Shown one piece after another: positions 8,617 through 16,858 of a DNA stretch of 64,000 nucleotides. A program made the translations under genes and the position numbers. Position 1 is the first letter of the stretch. Every line of letters starts with the position of its first letter. This DNA comes from Stagnihabitans tardus (GTDB lineage: Bacteria; Pseudomonadota; Alphaproteobacteria; Rhodobacterales; Rhodobacteraceae): contig NZ_JAABNR010000006.1 in NCBI RefSeq assembly GCF_009925085.1, positions 173,356-237,355 of the forward strand. The letters are read 5' to 3'. Under the pieces are notes generated by a model. That model searched no databases. It worked only from the letters and a program-made list of their open reading frames with translations, and had not been told where the DNA came from.

Positions 8617-9383
8617 CCGAAACTCGAAGGTTGCGTCGCTGGGATCCCGTTTGTTCTGCTGCCCCGGAATCTGCGTCTGCGATTCCCCCCAAAGAAACGC
8701 CAACTGGGCCGGGACGTCCCCTGCCTCCCGTGCGTGCAGATAATCCCGCGCCAAGAGCCCGAGTGCGGCACCGACGCGGCCGTCGTAGATGATCAAATTG
8801 TCTGGACTGGCTGCGGCATAGACCTTGGTCATCGCCGAATTCATCAAGAGATCTATTGCACTGAAGGGTTCAAGCCCAGGTTCTAGCCCGCGAAGATGTT
8901 TCACAGCCCGTTTGATATCTTGGCAGAGTTTGCTCTCGAGTGCGCGTTGCTCTACCCAGCACCGTGATCGGTTGGGGCCGTTCCTGTTGGGCCTCCCAAC
9001 CCCACCCCAGTCGAAGATTTGCCCACAAATCGCAGCGGCACCCCGGTCGTCACCATGCTCAAGGGCATCCTGCAAGGCGATGGAGAGTTCAGGAAAGTTC
9101 CCCGGCCAGCAGTAGTTCTGCGCGGCCTTTCGCAAAGAATTGCGTCACCATGCTCAAGGGCATCCTGCAAGGCGCTGGAGAGTTCAGGAAAGTTCCCCGG
9201 CCAGCAGTAGTTCTGCGCGGCCTTTCGCAAAGAATTGCAATGCCAGAAAGTTCGTTGCCCCGGTCCTCTCGGCCCACGCCAGCTCGTCCAGGCAGCGTGA
9301 TGCGTCACGCGATAGCAATGGTGAAATCCGTGCACCCCTCGATCAAGCAAGAACGCCGAAAAGCGCGAGAAATCATCGTCCAT
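8413..9383 (-). pseudogene. unknown conserved-looking gene interrupted by a 95-bp tandem duplication
   Basis: The gene starts with ATG at 9383 behind a strong AAGGAG seven bases upstream and reads MDDDFSRFSAFLLDRG. At 9237 it enters a 95-bp segment that is present twice. Because 95 is not a multiple of three, the frame is lost. If one copy is removed, the frame continues to the stop at 8413 and gives a 291-residue protein. Its C-terminal part has well-formed segments (FSAIDLLMNSAMTKVYAA, DGRVGAALGLLARDYL, DATFEFRSLFG, WEKALFMVGYDVS). I do not recognise the family. It sits between a GIY-YIG nuclease and a helicase-nuclease, so it may belong to the same defence cluster. As read here it cannot make the full product unless one copy is lost. 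Confidence 0.7.
9048..9237. repeat. 95-bp perfect-period tandem duplication (two copies)
   Basis: Copy 1 spans 9048-9142 and copy 2 spans 9143-9237. They differ at one base (GGCGATGG against GGCGCTGG). The duplication lies inside the minus-strand gene at 8413-9383 and shifts its frame. The near identity suggests a recent event. Confidence 0.95.
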
Positions 9384-9597
9384 TGCAAAGCTCCTTTCTC
9401 CAAACAGAGAGGCAAGATAAGCGAAGCGGGCTTTTGCGGCTAGGACTCGAAGGCGACCGAAGGCTTTTTCATGCACTGTCGCAACGTTTGATGGGCCTCG
9501 AGGACAACGAGATTGCCACCCTAAGGCTCCAGGCGGGGCCTGGACAAAGCCCGGGCCATGGCTAACCTGGGCCCGGAAAGTTATCGGAATCCCCCTA

Positions 9598-12414
9598 TTG
9601 TCCTGCCCCATCTGTTCGAACCCCGACGTGATCGCCGCCCCGCGCCATGTGCCCCGTTGGGCCGAGATGTCGGCTCCGGAACAATTCGCCATGCTGGCCC
9701 GGCTGGGTGAGGCCCTGGGGTCAGGTTTGCCGGGGTTCCATGCCAGTTCCGAACATGGGCATTTCCATCTGGCGCCCTCGGTTCCCGCAGGAACCCGGCT
9801 GACGACCGGGGGAGCGGACCCTCTTTTGCCCCTCCTCCTGCGCGATATCGACCTTGCCAAACAGGTCGATCTTGCCGTGGCCTTCGCCATGACCTCGGGC
9901 GTCAAGCTGCTTCTCCCCTGGTTCCGCGATCTCCTGGCGCGCGGCGGGCGGCTGAGGATCGTCGTGGGCGATTACCTCGACGTTACCGAACCGCAGGCGC
10001 TTTGGCAGATCCTGGACCTGGAGGCGCAGGCTTTTGTCCACGAGACCGGCACCGGCTCCTTCCACCCCAAGGCATGGCTTTTCCGCGCCGAGGATCGCAC
10101 GGGGCGCGCGGTGGTTGGGTCATCGAACCTCAGCCAGACCGCCCTGACCTCTGGCGTCGAATGGAACCTGCATTCCGAGGGCGCGGCCGATGCCGTCGAG
10201 GCCGCCTTCGAGGAGCTTCTCCGCCATCCCAAGACCAGGCCCCTGACGCCCGATTGGATCGAGGCCTATGCCGCCCGCCGCGATCCGCCACCCGCCAGCG
10301 TCAAGCTGGTGGCCGAAGAGCCGCTCGTGGCGCCCCCAGAACCGCACCCGATCCAGGCCGCAGCCTTGGAGGCCCTGAAGGACACGCGCGCCAAGGGCCA
10401 TGGCCGGGGCCTCGTCGTTCTGGCCACCGGCCTTGGCAAGACATGGCTGGCGGCTTTCGATAGCGCCCCCTTCGCCCGGGTCCTCTTCGTCGCCCACCGC
10501 GAAGAGATCCTGACCCAGGCCATGACCTCCTTCCGCCGCATCCGTCCCGACGCCCGGATCGGCCGCTATGACGGGACGGAAAAGGACGCCTCGGCCGACC
10601 TGGTCTTTGCCTCGATCCAGACCCTGGGCGCCGCAGCCCACTTGCGTCGCTTCTCCCCCGACGCCTTCGATTACATCGTGGTGGACGAGTTCCACCATGC
10701 CTCCGCCGCCAGCTATCGCGGGCTCTTGGCTCACTTCACCCCGCGTTTCCTCCTGGGCCTGACCGCCACGCCCGACCGCAGCGATGGTGCCGACCTCTTG
10801 GCCTTGTGCGAAGACAACCTCGTGTTCTCGGCAGACCTTTTCCAGGGGATCGAGGCCGGGCTTCTCTCGCCCTTCGCCTATGTCGGCGTGCCCGATGACA
10901 TCGACTATGGCCAGATCCCCTGGCGGTCGAACCGCTTCGACCCGGCGGAACTGGAGGCCAAGCTTGCGACCGAAGCCCGGGCCGAGAATGCCTTCCAGGA
11001 ATGGCAAAAGCACCGCGCCGGGCCTGCGATCGGCTTCTGTTGCTCCATGCGCCATGCCGATTTCATGGCGGAGTATTTCCGCGCCAAGGGGATCAAGGCG
11101 GCCTCGGTGCATTCGGGCCCAAGCTCTGCGCCGCGCGCCTCGTCGCTGTTGGACCTGCGCGAAGGGCGGCTCGAGATCCTCTTCGCCGTCGACATGTTCA
11201 ACGAGGGCGTCGACCTGCCCGAGGTGGCCACGGTCCTCATGCTGCGCCCCACCGAGAGCGTGATCATCTGGCTGCAGCAGCTGGGTCGCGGCCTGCGCAA
11301 GCTGCCGGACAAGGTGCTGAAGGTGGTGGATTACATCGGCAACCACCGGATCTTCCTGACCAAGCTGCGCGCCCTCCTGGGCGGAGGCCCCGGCGACCGC
11401 AGCCTCTCGCAGCGGCTGGACCAGGCGATGACGGGCAGGCTGGAGCTGCCGCCGGGCTGTTCGGTGACCTATGAGCTCGAAACCATCGAGATCCTGCGCG
11501 GCCTTCTGCGCCCGAAGGCCGCCAGTGACGAGCTGGAAGCGCAATACCGCGACTTCCACCTCCGGAACGGCCTCCGCCCCACGGCCTCCGAGATCGCGGC
11601 CATGGGCTTCGATCCGGCCAGAACCGGCCATGGCGGCTGGTTCGACTTCGTGCGCGACATGGGCGACAGCGTGCCCCCCGCCTTGACGACCCACGGTGGC
11701 CTGTTGCGGCAGGTGGAGCGCGAGGCGACGATCTCCCGCGAGGACCTGACGGCGCTGGAGGTCATGGCCGGAGGCGGCACCACCACGCGCGGCCTAAGGC
11801 TTTGGGCCGTCTCGCCCTTCTTTCGGCATGCCGATACGGGTTTGACGCTCGCCCGCCATGGCGAGGGTCTGGGCGAGATGATCGCAGAGCTGGCAGATTG
11901 GCGGCTGGCCCAGACAAGGGCAAAAGAGGCTGCGGAGGCCCCTGCCCTTTATGTGACAGGGCCGGAGCTTTGGCGCGAATACTTCCGGCAGGACATAGCA
12001 GGGCTCTTTGGTTTGAAGTTCAACGAGCCGGCTTGGCGTCAGGGTATAGTCCCACTTGGGAAAAGGCTCATCCTGCTCACGACCCTCGAGAAGGAAGGAA
12101 TGTCTGCCGGGCATGAATATGATGACCGCTTCCTGTCAGCCCAGAAAATGCAATGGGCCAGCCAGAACAAGACGCGCAGGACCTCACTGCAGGGGCGTAT
12201 CCTCAACGGCACCGAACCAGGCGGCGAAGTCCATCTCTTTGTTCGGAAGACCAGCAAGCGGGGCTCCAAGGCCGCCCCCTTCCTCTACTGCGGCCGCCCC
12301 AGGTTCTTGTCCTGGGAGGGCGAGGCCCCGATCACCGTGACCTGGGAGCTGCAGGAAACGGTGCCAGCACAGTTGCGCCGGGCACTGGGCGTTCCCGAGG
12401 AAGCCAAGCCTTGA
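9598..12414 (+). CDS. HIT-like / PLD nuclease / SF2 helicase / DUF3427 protein
   Basis: A 938-residue multidomain protein. Residues 1-65 resemble a shortened histidine-triad (HIT) domain: CPIC at the start, APRHVPRW, then HGHFHL as the H-x-H-x-H signature. Residues about 70-205 form a phospholipase D-type nuclease (SFHPKAWLF, then GSSNLS). Residues about 255-570 are a superfamily 2 helicase: ATGLGKTW as Walker A, DEFHH as motif II, TATPDR, and QQLGRGLRK as motif VI. The C-terminal 100 residues match DUF3427 (YDDRFLSAQKMQWASQNKTRR, ending in SWEGEAPITVTW). Such proteins are predicted restriction-like DNA-targeting enzymes. The start is TTG with a weak GGAA; the first internal ATG would remove the HIT-like part, so the start deserves caution. 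Confidence 0.85.
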   Translation: MSCPICSNPDVIAAPRHVPRWAEMSAPEQFAMLARLGEALGSGLPGFHASSEHGHFHLAPSVPAGTRLTTGGADPLLPLLLRDIDLAKQVDLAVAFAMTSGVKLLLPWFRDLLARGGRLRIVVGDYLDVTEPQALWQILDLEAQAFVHETGTGSFHPKAWLFRAEDRTGRAVVGSSNLSQTALTSGVEWNLHSEGAADAVEAAFEELLRHPKTRPLTPDWIEAYAARRDPPPASVKLVAEEPLVAPPEPHPIQAAALEALKDTRAKGHGRGLVVLATGLGKTWLAAFDSAPFARVLFVAHREEILTQAMTSFRRIRPDARIGRYDGTEKDASADLVFASIQTLGAAAHLRRFSPDAFDYIVVDEFHHASAASYRGLLAHFTPRFLLGLTATPDRSDGADLLALCEDNLVFSADLFQGIEAGLLSPFAYVGVPDDIDYGQIPWRSNRFDPAELEAKLATEARAENAFQEWQKHRAGPAIGFCCSMRHADFMAEYFRAKGIKAASVHSGPSSAPRASSLLDLREGRLEILFAVDMFNEGVDLPEVATVLMLRPTESVIIWLQQLGRGLRKLPDKVLKVVDYIGNHRIFLTKLRALLGGGPGDRSLSQRLDQAMTGRLELPPGCSVTYELETIEILRGLLRPKAASDELEAQYRDFHLRNGLRPTASEIAAMGFDPARTGHGGWFDFVRDMGDSVPPALTTHGGLLRQVEREATISREDLTALEVMAGGGTTTRGLRLWAVSPFFRHADTGLTLARHGEGLGEMIAELADWRLAQTRAKEAAEAPALYVTGPELWREYFRQDIAGLFGLKFNEPAWRQGIVPLGKRLILLTTLEKEGMSAGHEYDDRFLSAQKMQWASQNKTRRTSLQGRILNGTEPGGEVHLFVRKTSKRGSKAAPFLYCGRPRFLSWEGEAPITVTWELQETVPAQLRRALGVPEEAKP

Positions 12415-12559
12415 AGACCGCAGGCGAGCACGCCACACAGACCATGCAGCTCCTGCCAATGGGCCGGTCTAGCGGCCGGCGCCGTCGATCCAGCATTTTG
12501 CCTGGGGTGAGGCGCTTGGGATAGTGCTCCACCATCCGCTCCAGGGCCGCGACCTTCTT

Positions 12560-12890
12560 GCGCCTGGCCCGCAGGGGTCTCAGGGTTTCCCCTGGCACGT
12601 CCAAACCCGTGACCCGCTTTCGGACATTTGCCCCCCCCTCACCCTCGACGCCCGTTCTGTCGATCAAGCGATGCAGCGCCCCCCGATGGGGATGTTCACG
12701 GCAAGGGCGCATGGTCTCGGCTGAGCATGCCGCGTCGGCATCTCCAATCCCGCGCCGACGCGGCGAAAAGGCCCTCGACGAACCCGGTCGTTTGCCGCAG
12801 CGCCATCCTCCCCTGACAGCCGGGCTGCTCCGCAGCGTTGCCATGGAGGGCCCCGCTTGCCGGTCGGGAGCAACCCAGGTCGTCAACGGC
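12560..12890 (-). pseudogene. decayed IS5-family transposase fragment
   Basis: On the minus strand, three frames in order give pieces of one transposase: PTGKRG near 12865, ALRQTTGFVEGLF near 12800, VNIPIGG near 12690 and HRLIDRTGVEGEG near 12660. The order and wording match IS5-group transposases, which read PTGKRG, ALRQTTGFVESLL, LxVNIPYRG and LHLLIDSTGIKVEGEG. Frameshifts and an internal stop (after ALRQTTGFVEGLF) make it non-functional. I could not place terminal inverted repeats, so the limits are approximate. Confidence 0.65.
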
Positions 12891-13237
12891 CCACAGCGCT
12901 TGGGGCGTTCACGATGGGCTCGGAGCCATGGCGCCTCGGGGACGGCATCGCCCGTGCCCCCTTCATTCCCCCCCGCCTTGCGAGGGACGTTCAAGACCCG
13001 GGTGCCAACGACGCTGAACAGATGTCCGCCGGATCGAGCGCCAGGACCTTGCCTCTTGACAGGAGCAGGATGCCGCCCGCCCCAACCGGCCTCAATCGCT
13101 TCGACGATCTGGCGCCCCTGTCCTTCCATGACGCGGAAAGGGGCCGGTTCCCTTGCGCAGCGCGCCTCGCAAAAGGCCCCAAGGCCCCTTGCCCCGAGCC
13201 GGTTGGGGCGCCAGCCCCAGAGGCGAGACAAGGGAAT
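12891..13237. other. gene-free stretch between transposase remnant and der
   Basis: No frame here has recognisable content. It may contain further decayed insertion-sequence DNA continuing from the transposase fragment, but the minus-strand translation shows no motif I could name. Confidence 0.35.
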
Positions 13238-13257
13238 GAGGGCGCTCTTGCGCCCTC
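13238..13257. terminator. hairpin 3' of der, no T tract
   Basis: GAGGGCGC, loop TCTT, GCGCCCTC form a perfect 8-bp stem 29 bp beyond the der stop codon. No T run follows on either strand, so it may be a transcript-end stabiliser more than a factor-independent terminator. Confidence 0.4.
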
Positions 13258-13285
13258 TCCTCATGGTCGCCCCATGGCGCCGCGC

Positions 13286-14749
13286 TCAGCCCTTCTTGTC
13301 GATATGCTTGCGCAGCCGCGAGGGCGCGTGCCACTTCGGGTTCTTGAACGGGTTCTTGTCGCCCTGGCTGCGCAGCGTCAGGCGAATCGGGGTGCCCGGC
13401 ATGTCGAAATGGTCGCGCAACCCGTTCACCAGGTAGCGGCGATAGCTGTCGGGCATGTCCTCGGGATGCGAACACATCACCACGAAACCCGGAGGCCGCG
13501 TCTTGACCTGGGTCATGTAGCGCAGCCGGATGCGCTTGCCGCCGGGGGCGGGCGGCGGGTGGGCCTCGGTCATGGCGCCCAGCCAGGTGTTCAGCCGCGC
13601 CGTCGAAATCCGGCGGTTCCAGACCGCATGGGCCTTCAGGATCGCCTCGTGCAGCCGGTCCAGACCGCGCCCCGTCTTTCCCGAGATCGTAACCAGCGGA
13701 GCGCCGCGCAGCTGCGGCAGAAGACGTTCGAACATCTCCTTCAGCTCGGCGAGCTTCTCCTGCTTTTCCTCTTCCAGGTCCCATTTATTGATGGCGACGA
13801 CCACCGCCCTGCCTTCGGTCTCGGCAAAGTCGCAGATGCGCAGGTCTTGCGTTTCAAACGGAATCTCGACGTCCAGAAGCACGACGACGACCTCGGCAAA
13901 GCGCACGGCGCGCAAGCCATCGGCGACCGAGAGCTTCTCCAGCTTCTCGACCACCTTGCCCTTCTTGCGCATCCCCGCCGTGTCGAAAATCCGCGTCGGA
14001 ACGCCGTTCCAATCGGTCCGCACCGAGATCGCGTCGCGGGTGATCCCGGCCTCGGGGCCCGTCAGCAGGCGGTCAAAGCCCAAAATCTTGTTGATCAACG
14101 TGGACTTGCCCGCATTGGGCCGCCCGATGACGGCAATCTGCAACGGGTGCTTGTCCGAAGGGGTCCAGCTCAGGTCCTCTTCTTCGCTCTCGGCCTCTTC
14201 CTCGGAAATCTCGACCTCGACGATGGGCGCGTCCTCGACCGCGCGGGCGGCGAACTGCTCCTCAAACGGCAAAAGCGCGCGGTAGAGGTCGTCGATCCCC
14301 TCGCCATGTTCCGCAGACAGGCGGATCGGCTCGCCGAGGCCCAGGGACCAGGCCTCGATGGCGCCGCCGTCGCCCGCCTTGCCCTCGGCCTTGTTCACGC
14401 CAACGATGACCGTCTTGCCCTTCTTCCGCAGGATCTCGGCAAAGGTCTCGTCCGAGGGGGTCACGCCGACCCGCCCGTCGATCAGGAAAAGCGAGATATC
14501 TGCCATATCCACCGCCCGTTCCGTCAGGCGCCGCATCCGGCCCTGAAGGCTGTCGTCGGTGACCTCTTCCAGGCCGGCCGTGTCGATCACGGTAAAGCGC
14601 AGGTCGAAGAGCTTCGCATCGCCCTCGCGCAGGTCGCGGGTGACGCCGGGTTGGTCATCGACCAGCGCGAGCTTGCGCCCGACGAGGCGGTTGAAGAGCG
14701 TGGACTTGCCCACATTGGGGCGGCCCACGATGGCGAGCGTAAAAGACAT
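13286..14749 (-). CDS. der: ribosome biogenesis GTPase Der (EngA)
   Basis: Der is a cytoplasmic GTPase with two tandem G domains and a KH-like C-terminus that acts in 50S subunit maturation. The 487-residue product shows both G domains: the first P-loop [12 protein letters not shown] at residues 8-19 with DTAG at 57-60, and the second P-loop [12 protein letters not shown] near residue 210 with DTAGMRKK. An acidic linker ([16 protein letters not shown]) separates them. The C-terminal basic part ends in [15 protein letters not shown] precedes the ATG. It is the last gene of a minus-strand run after bamB, 44 bp apart, an order common in alphaproteobacteria. Confidence 0.97.
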   Translation of the reverse strand: MSFTLAIVGRPNVGKSTLFNRLVGRKLALVDDQPGVTRDLREGDAKLFDLRFTVIDTAGLEEVTDDSLQGRMRRLTERAVDMADISLFLIDGRVGVTPSDETFAEILRKKGKTVIVGVNKAEGKAGDGGAIEAWSLGLGEPIRLSAEHGEGIDDLYRALLPFEEQFAARAVEDAPIVEVEISEEEAESEEEDLSWTPSDKHPLQIAVIGRPNAGKSTLINKILGFDRLLTGPEAGITRDAISVRTDWNGVPTRIFDTAGMRKKGKVVEKLEKLSVADGLRAVRFAEVVVVLLDVEIPFETQDLRICDFAETEGRAVVVAINKWDLEEEKQEKLAELKEMFERLLPQLRGAPLVTISGKTGRGLDRLHEAILKAHAVWNRRISTARLNTWLGAMTEAHPPPAPGGKRIRLRYMTQVKTRPPGFVVMCSHPEDMPDSYRRYLVNGLRDHFDMPGTPIRLTLRSQGDKNPFKNPKWHAPSRLRKHIDKKG

Positions 14750-14793
14750 GCGGCTTCCTCGACAGGGAAAATGTCCCTTACATCAGCTTTCCC

Positions 14794-16140
14794 TCAGCGG
14801 AAAGCCAGAAGTTGCCCCCGCCCCGTCACGACGAAGATCATGCCCTGCGCAAGTGCGGGCGCCGAGGCCGCGCCACCCGGCAAGGCGACATCCGCCACCA
14901 GCGACCCGTCCTGCGGCGCAAAGCCGCGCAGGCGCCCGTCCGAGCTTGCGACCCAGACCCTTCCCCCGGCCAGGACCGGCCCATAGCTCGCCGTGATGCG
15001 GCCCTGGCGCTTGGGCTTGGTCTGGTCGAAATAGGGCAGGCCCGAGGCCCAGATCTGCGACCCATCCGCGCTGGAAAGCCGGACCAGCGTCGCCTCGTCG
15101 TTCACGACGAAGACCGAGCCGCCGAAGACCAGGGGCGCGTTCATGGCGCCCTCGGGCGCGTCCCAGATCACCTGGCCCTGTTGCAAGGACCAGGCCCCGG
15201 TGCGCCCCGCCGCCGTGCCCGCGAACATCATCCCGCCCGAGACGACCGGATCGCCCGTCACCGTGCCCGAAACCGCATAGCCGCGCCCCAGACGCTCGCC
15301 GCCGGCATAGGCGTTCCAGACCGGCTGACCGGTCGAGGTCTCGACCGCCATCATCAGGCCCGAGGCAAAGGGGAAGACCACCAGCGCGCCCGATTGCACC
15401 GGGGCCGCGCCGCCGTCGACATGCAGGTTCGAGAGGTTATCCACCCCGACCGCCGTCCAGACCACCCGGCCCGAGGCCGCGTCGATCGCCCAGGCCGTGC
15501 CATCATCAGCCGCGACATAGACCCGCCCATCGGCCAGCAAGGGCGCACCCGAGGCCTGCGCCCCAAGCCTTTGGCGCCAGACCACCGCGCCCGTGCCCGC
15601 ATCCAGGCCCACGACCTCGCCATAACCCGTCACCGCATAGGCCCGCGCGCCATCGGCGGCCAGGGACCCGCCCGAGATGCCGCCGCTGCGGTCAAAGGTT
15701 GCATTCACATCCGCAGACCAGAGCCTTTCACCCGCGACCGAGACCGCCGTCACATGGCTTGCCCCGTCCATCGCAAAGACCCGGCCACCGGCCACGACCG
15801 GAGCCGCCGTGATCCGCGACCTCTTGCCCGAACCCGCGCCGATATCGACGGCCCAGGCCAGTGCGGGCTGGGCCGAGAGGGCGCCATGCACGCCGGTATG
15901 ACCCGCATTGCCGCCCCTCTGGCCCCAATCGCCATTCGACACCATGCCGGGCAGGGAAATCGCCGCCGAGACATTCTCGGGCCGATCCGGCGGGGCTGCG
16001 GGGTCAGGCACGGCCTCGCTTGGAACCGAGGCCTCCAAGGGCGCGCGCAGGGGAAAGCGCGTGCCCTCCAGGATGCGGTCGCGCTGGCAGGCCGAAAGCG
16101 CCAGGGTCGAGATCATCAGACCGAGAGCCAGCCGTTGCAT
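14794..16140 (-). CDS. bamB: outer membrane assembly lipoprotein BamB-like (PQQ-type beta-propeller)
   Basis: The 448-residue product begins with a lipoprotein signal (MQRLALGLMISTLALSAC, lipobox LSAC). It then shows repeated propeller blades of the PQQ-like type with recurring pairs such as VLAGGRVWVASSDGRLRG and LLADGRVYVAADDGTAWAI. BamB is an accessory lipoprotein of the BAM complex, which inserts beta-barrel proteins into the outer membrane. AAGGAG lies about 8 bp before the ATG. It follows the TPR-like membrane protein by 11 bp and precedes der, matching the common yfgM-bamB-der order. The fold is certain; the BamB assignment rests on lipobox, length and context. Confidence 0.9.
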   Translation of the reverse strand: MQRLALGLMISTLALSACQRDRILEGTRFPLRAPLEASVPSEAVPDPAAPPDRPENVSAAISLPGMVSNGDWGQRGGNAGHTGVHGALSAQPALAWAVDIGAGSGKRSRITAAPVVAGGRVFAMDGASHVTAVSVAGERLWSADVNATFDRSGGISGGSLAADGARAYAVTGYGEVVGLDAGTGAVVWRQRLGAQASGAPLLADGRVYVAADDGTAWAIDAASGRVVWTAVGVDNLSNLHVDGGAAPVQSGALVVFPFASGLMMAVETSTGQPVWNAYAGGERLGRGYAVSGTVTGDPVVSGGMMFAGTAAGRTGAWSLQQGQVIWDAPEGAMNAPLVFGGSVFVVNDEATLVRLSSADGSQIWASGLPYFDQTKPKRQGRITASYGPVLAGGRVWVASSDGRLRGFAPQDGSLVADVALPGGAASAPALAQGMIFVVTGRGQLLAFR

Positions 16141-16151
16141 GAGCGTCTCCT

Positions 16152-16832
16152 TCAGCCCGCCTGGGGCATGACCCCTTCGGGCGCGATCTTTTCGGGAACC
16201 GTGCCGCCCAGGGCCACGATGACCTGCTCCAGCCGCTGTTTCATGCCAAGCGGCGCTTCCTGGTCCTGGTGAAGCGCAAGCATCGCCTCCAGCGCCTCGG
16301 GGGTCTTGCCCTCTTCCAGGAGGAGATAGGCCAGGGCCTCTTCGGCCAGGGTCCGCATCGGGCGACCCGGCACGACCAGCGCGGTCAGGGCGGCGCGGCG
16401 GTCGGCCAGGGCCATGTCGGCCCCGGCCAGCGAGACGCGCTTGATCACGGCAAGGTCGCGGTAAAGCTGCGGCTGGGTGGCGTCATTCGACAGCGCCTCC
16501 AGCGCGGCGAGCGCGCCCTGCTTGTTACCCTCGGGATCGGCCGCCTTCAAGAGGTCAAGCACCGCCTTTTGCCCGCCATCGGCCGGGATCGCGGCCAGGG
16601 CCGTGGCGCGGGCAGCGGGGTCCTGGATTTCCAGCGCCGCCTGGACCGCATCACCAAAGCCCTGGGCCCGCGTCGCCTCTTTCGCCTTCTGCCACTCGGA
16701 CCAGGCCGCGCCGCCGACGATGCCTATGACGATCACTCCGCCGACCCAGCCCCATTTCCGGAAGGTCGCGTAAAGCTTGTCCCGGCGCACGGCCTCGGTG
16801 ACTTCATCGACGAAACTGTCCTGCGAGCTCAT
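16152..16832 (-). CDS. tetratricopeptide-like membrane protein, YfgM family
   Basis: The start is set at 16832 (MSSQDSFVDEVTEAVRRDK) behind GGGGAGG; the longer frame upstream is arginine-rich non-coding-like sequence. The 226-residue protein has one membrane segment (VGGVIVIGIVGGAAW, about residues 29-43) and then helical repeats rich in alanine. This is the pattern of YfgM/TPR_21 proteins, inner-membrane anchored with a periplasmic helical domain that assists envelope protein traffic. It is 26 bp after the ABC exporter gene and 11 bp before bamB, forming one operon. Confidence 0.85.
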   Translation of the reverse strand: MSSQDSFVDEVTEAVRRDKLYATFRKWGWVGGVIVIGIVGGAAWSEWQKAKEATRAQGFGDAVQAALEIQDPAARATALAAIPADGGQKAVLDLLKAADPEGNKQGALAALEALSNDATQPQLYRDLAVIKRVSLAGADMALADRRAALTALVVPGRPMRTLAEEALAYLLLEEGKTPEALEAMLALHQDQEAPLGMKQRLEQVIVALGGTVPEKIAPEGVMPQAG

Positions 16833-16858
16833 GCCGCCTCCCCTGCTTTGGTCCCGTC

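Noticed and set aside
12857..14986. A 709-codon plus-strand frame opposite der
   Set aside because: Der on the minus strand is unmistakable; this is its shadow.
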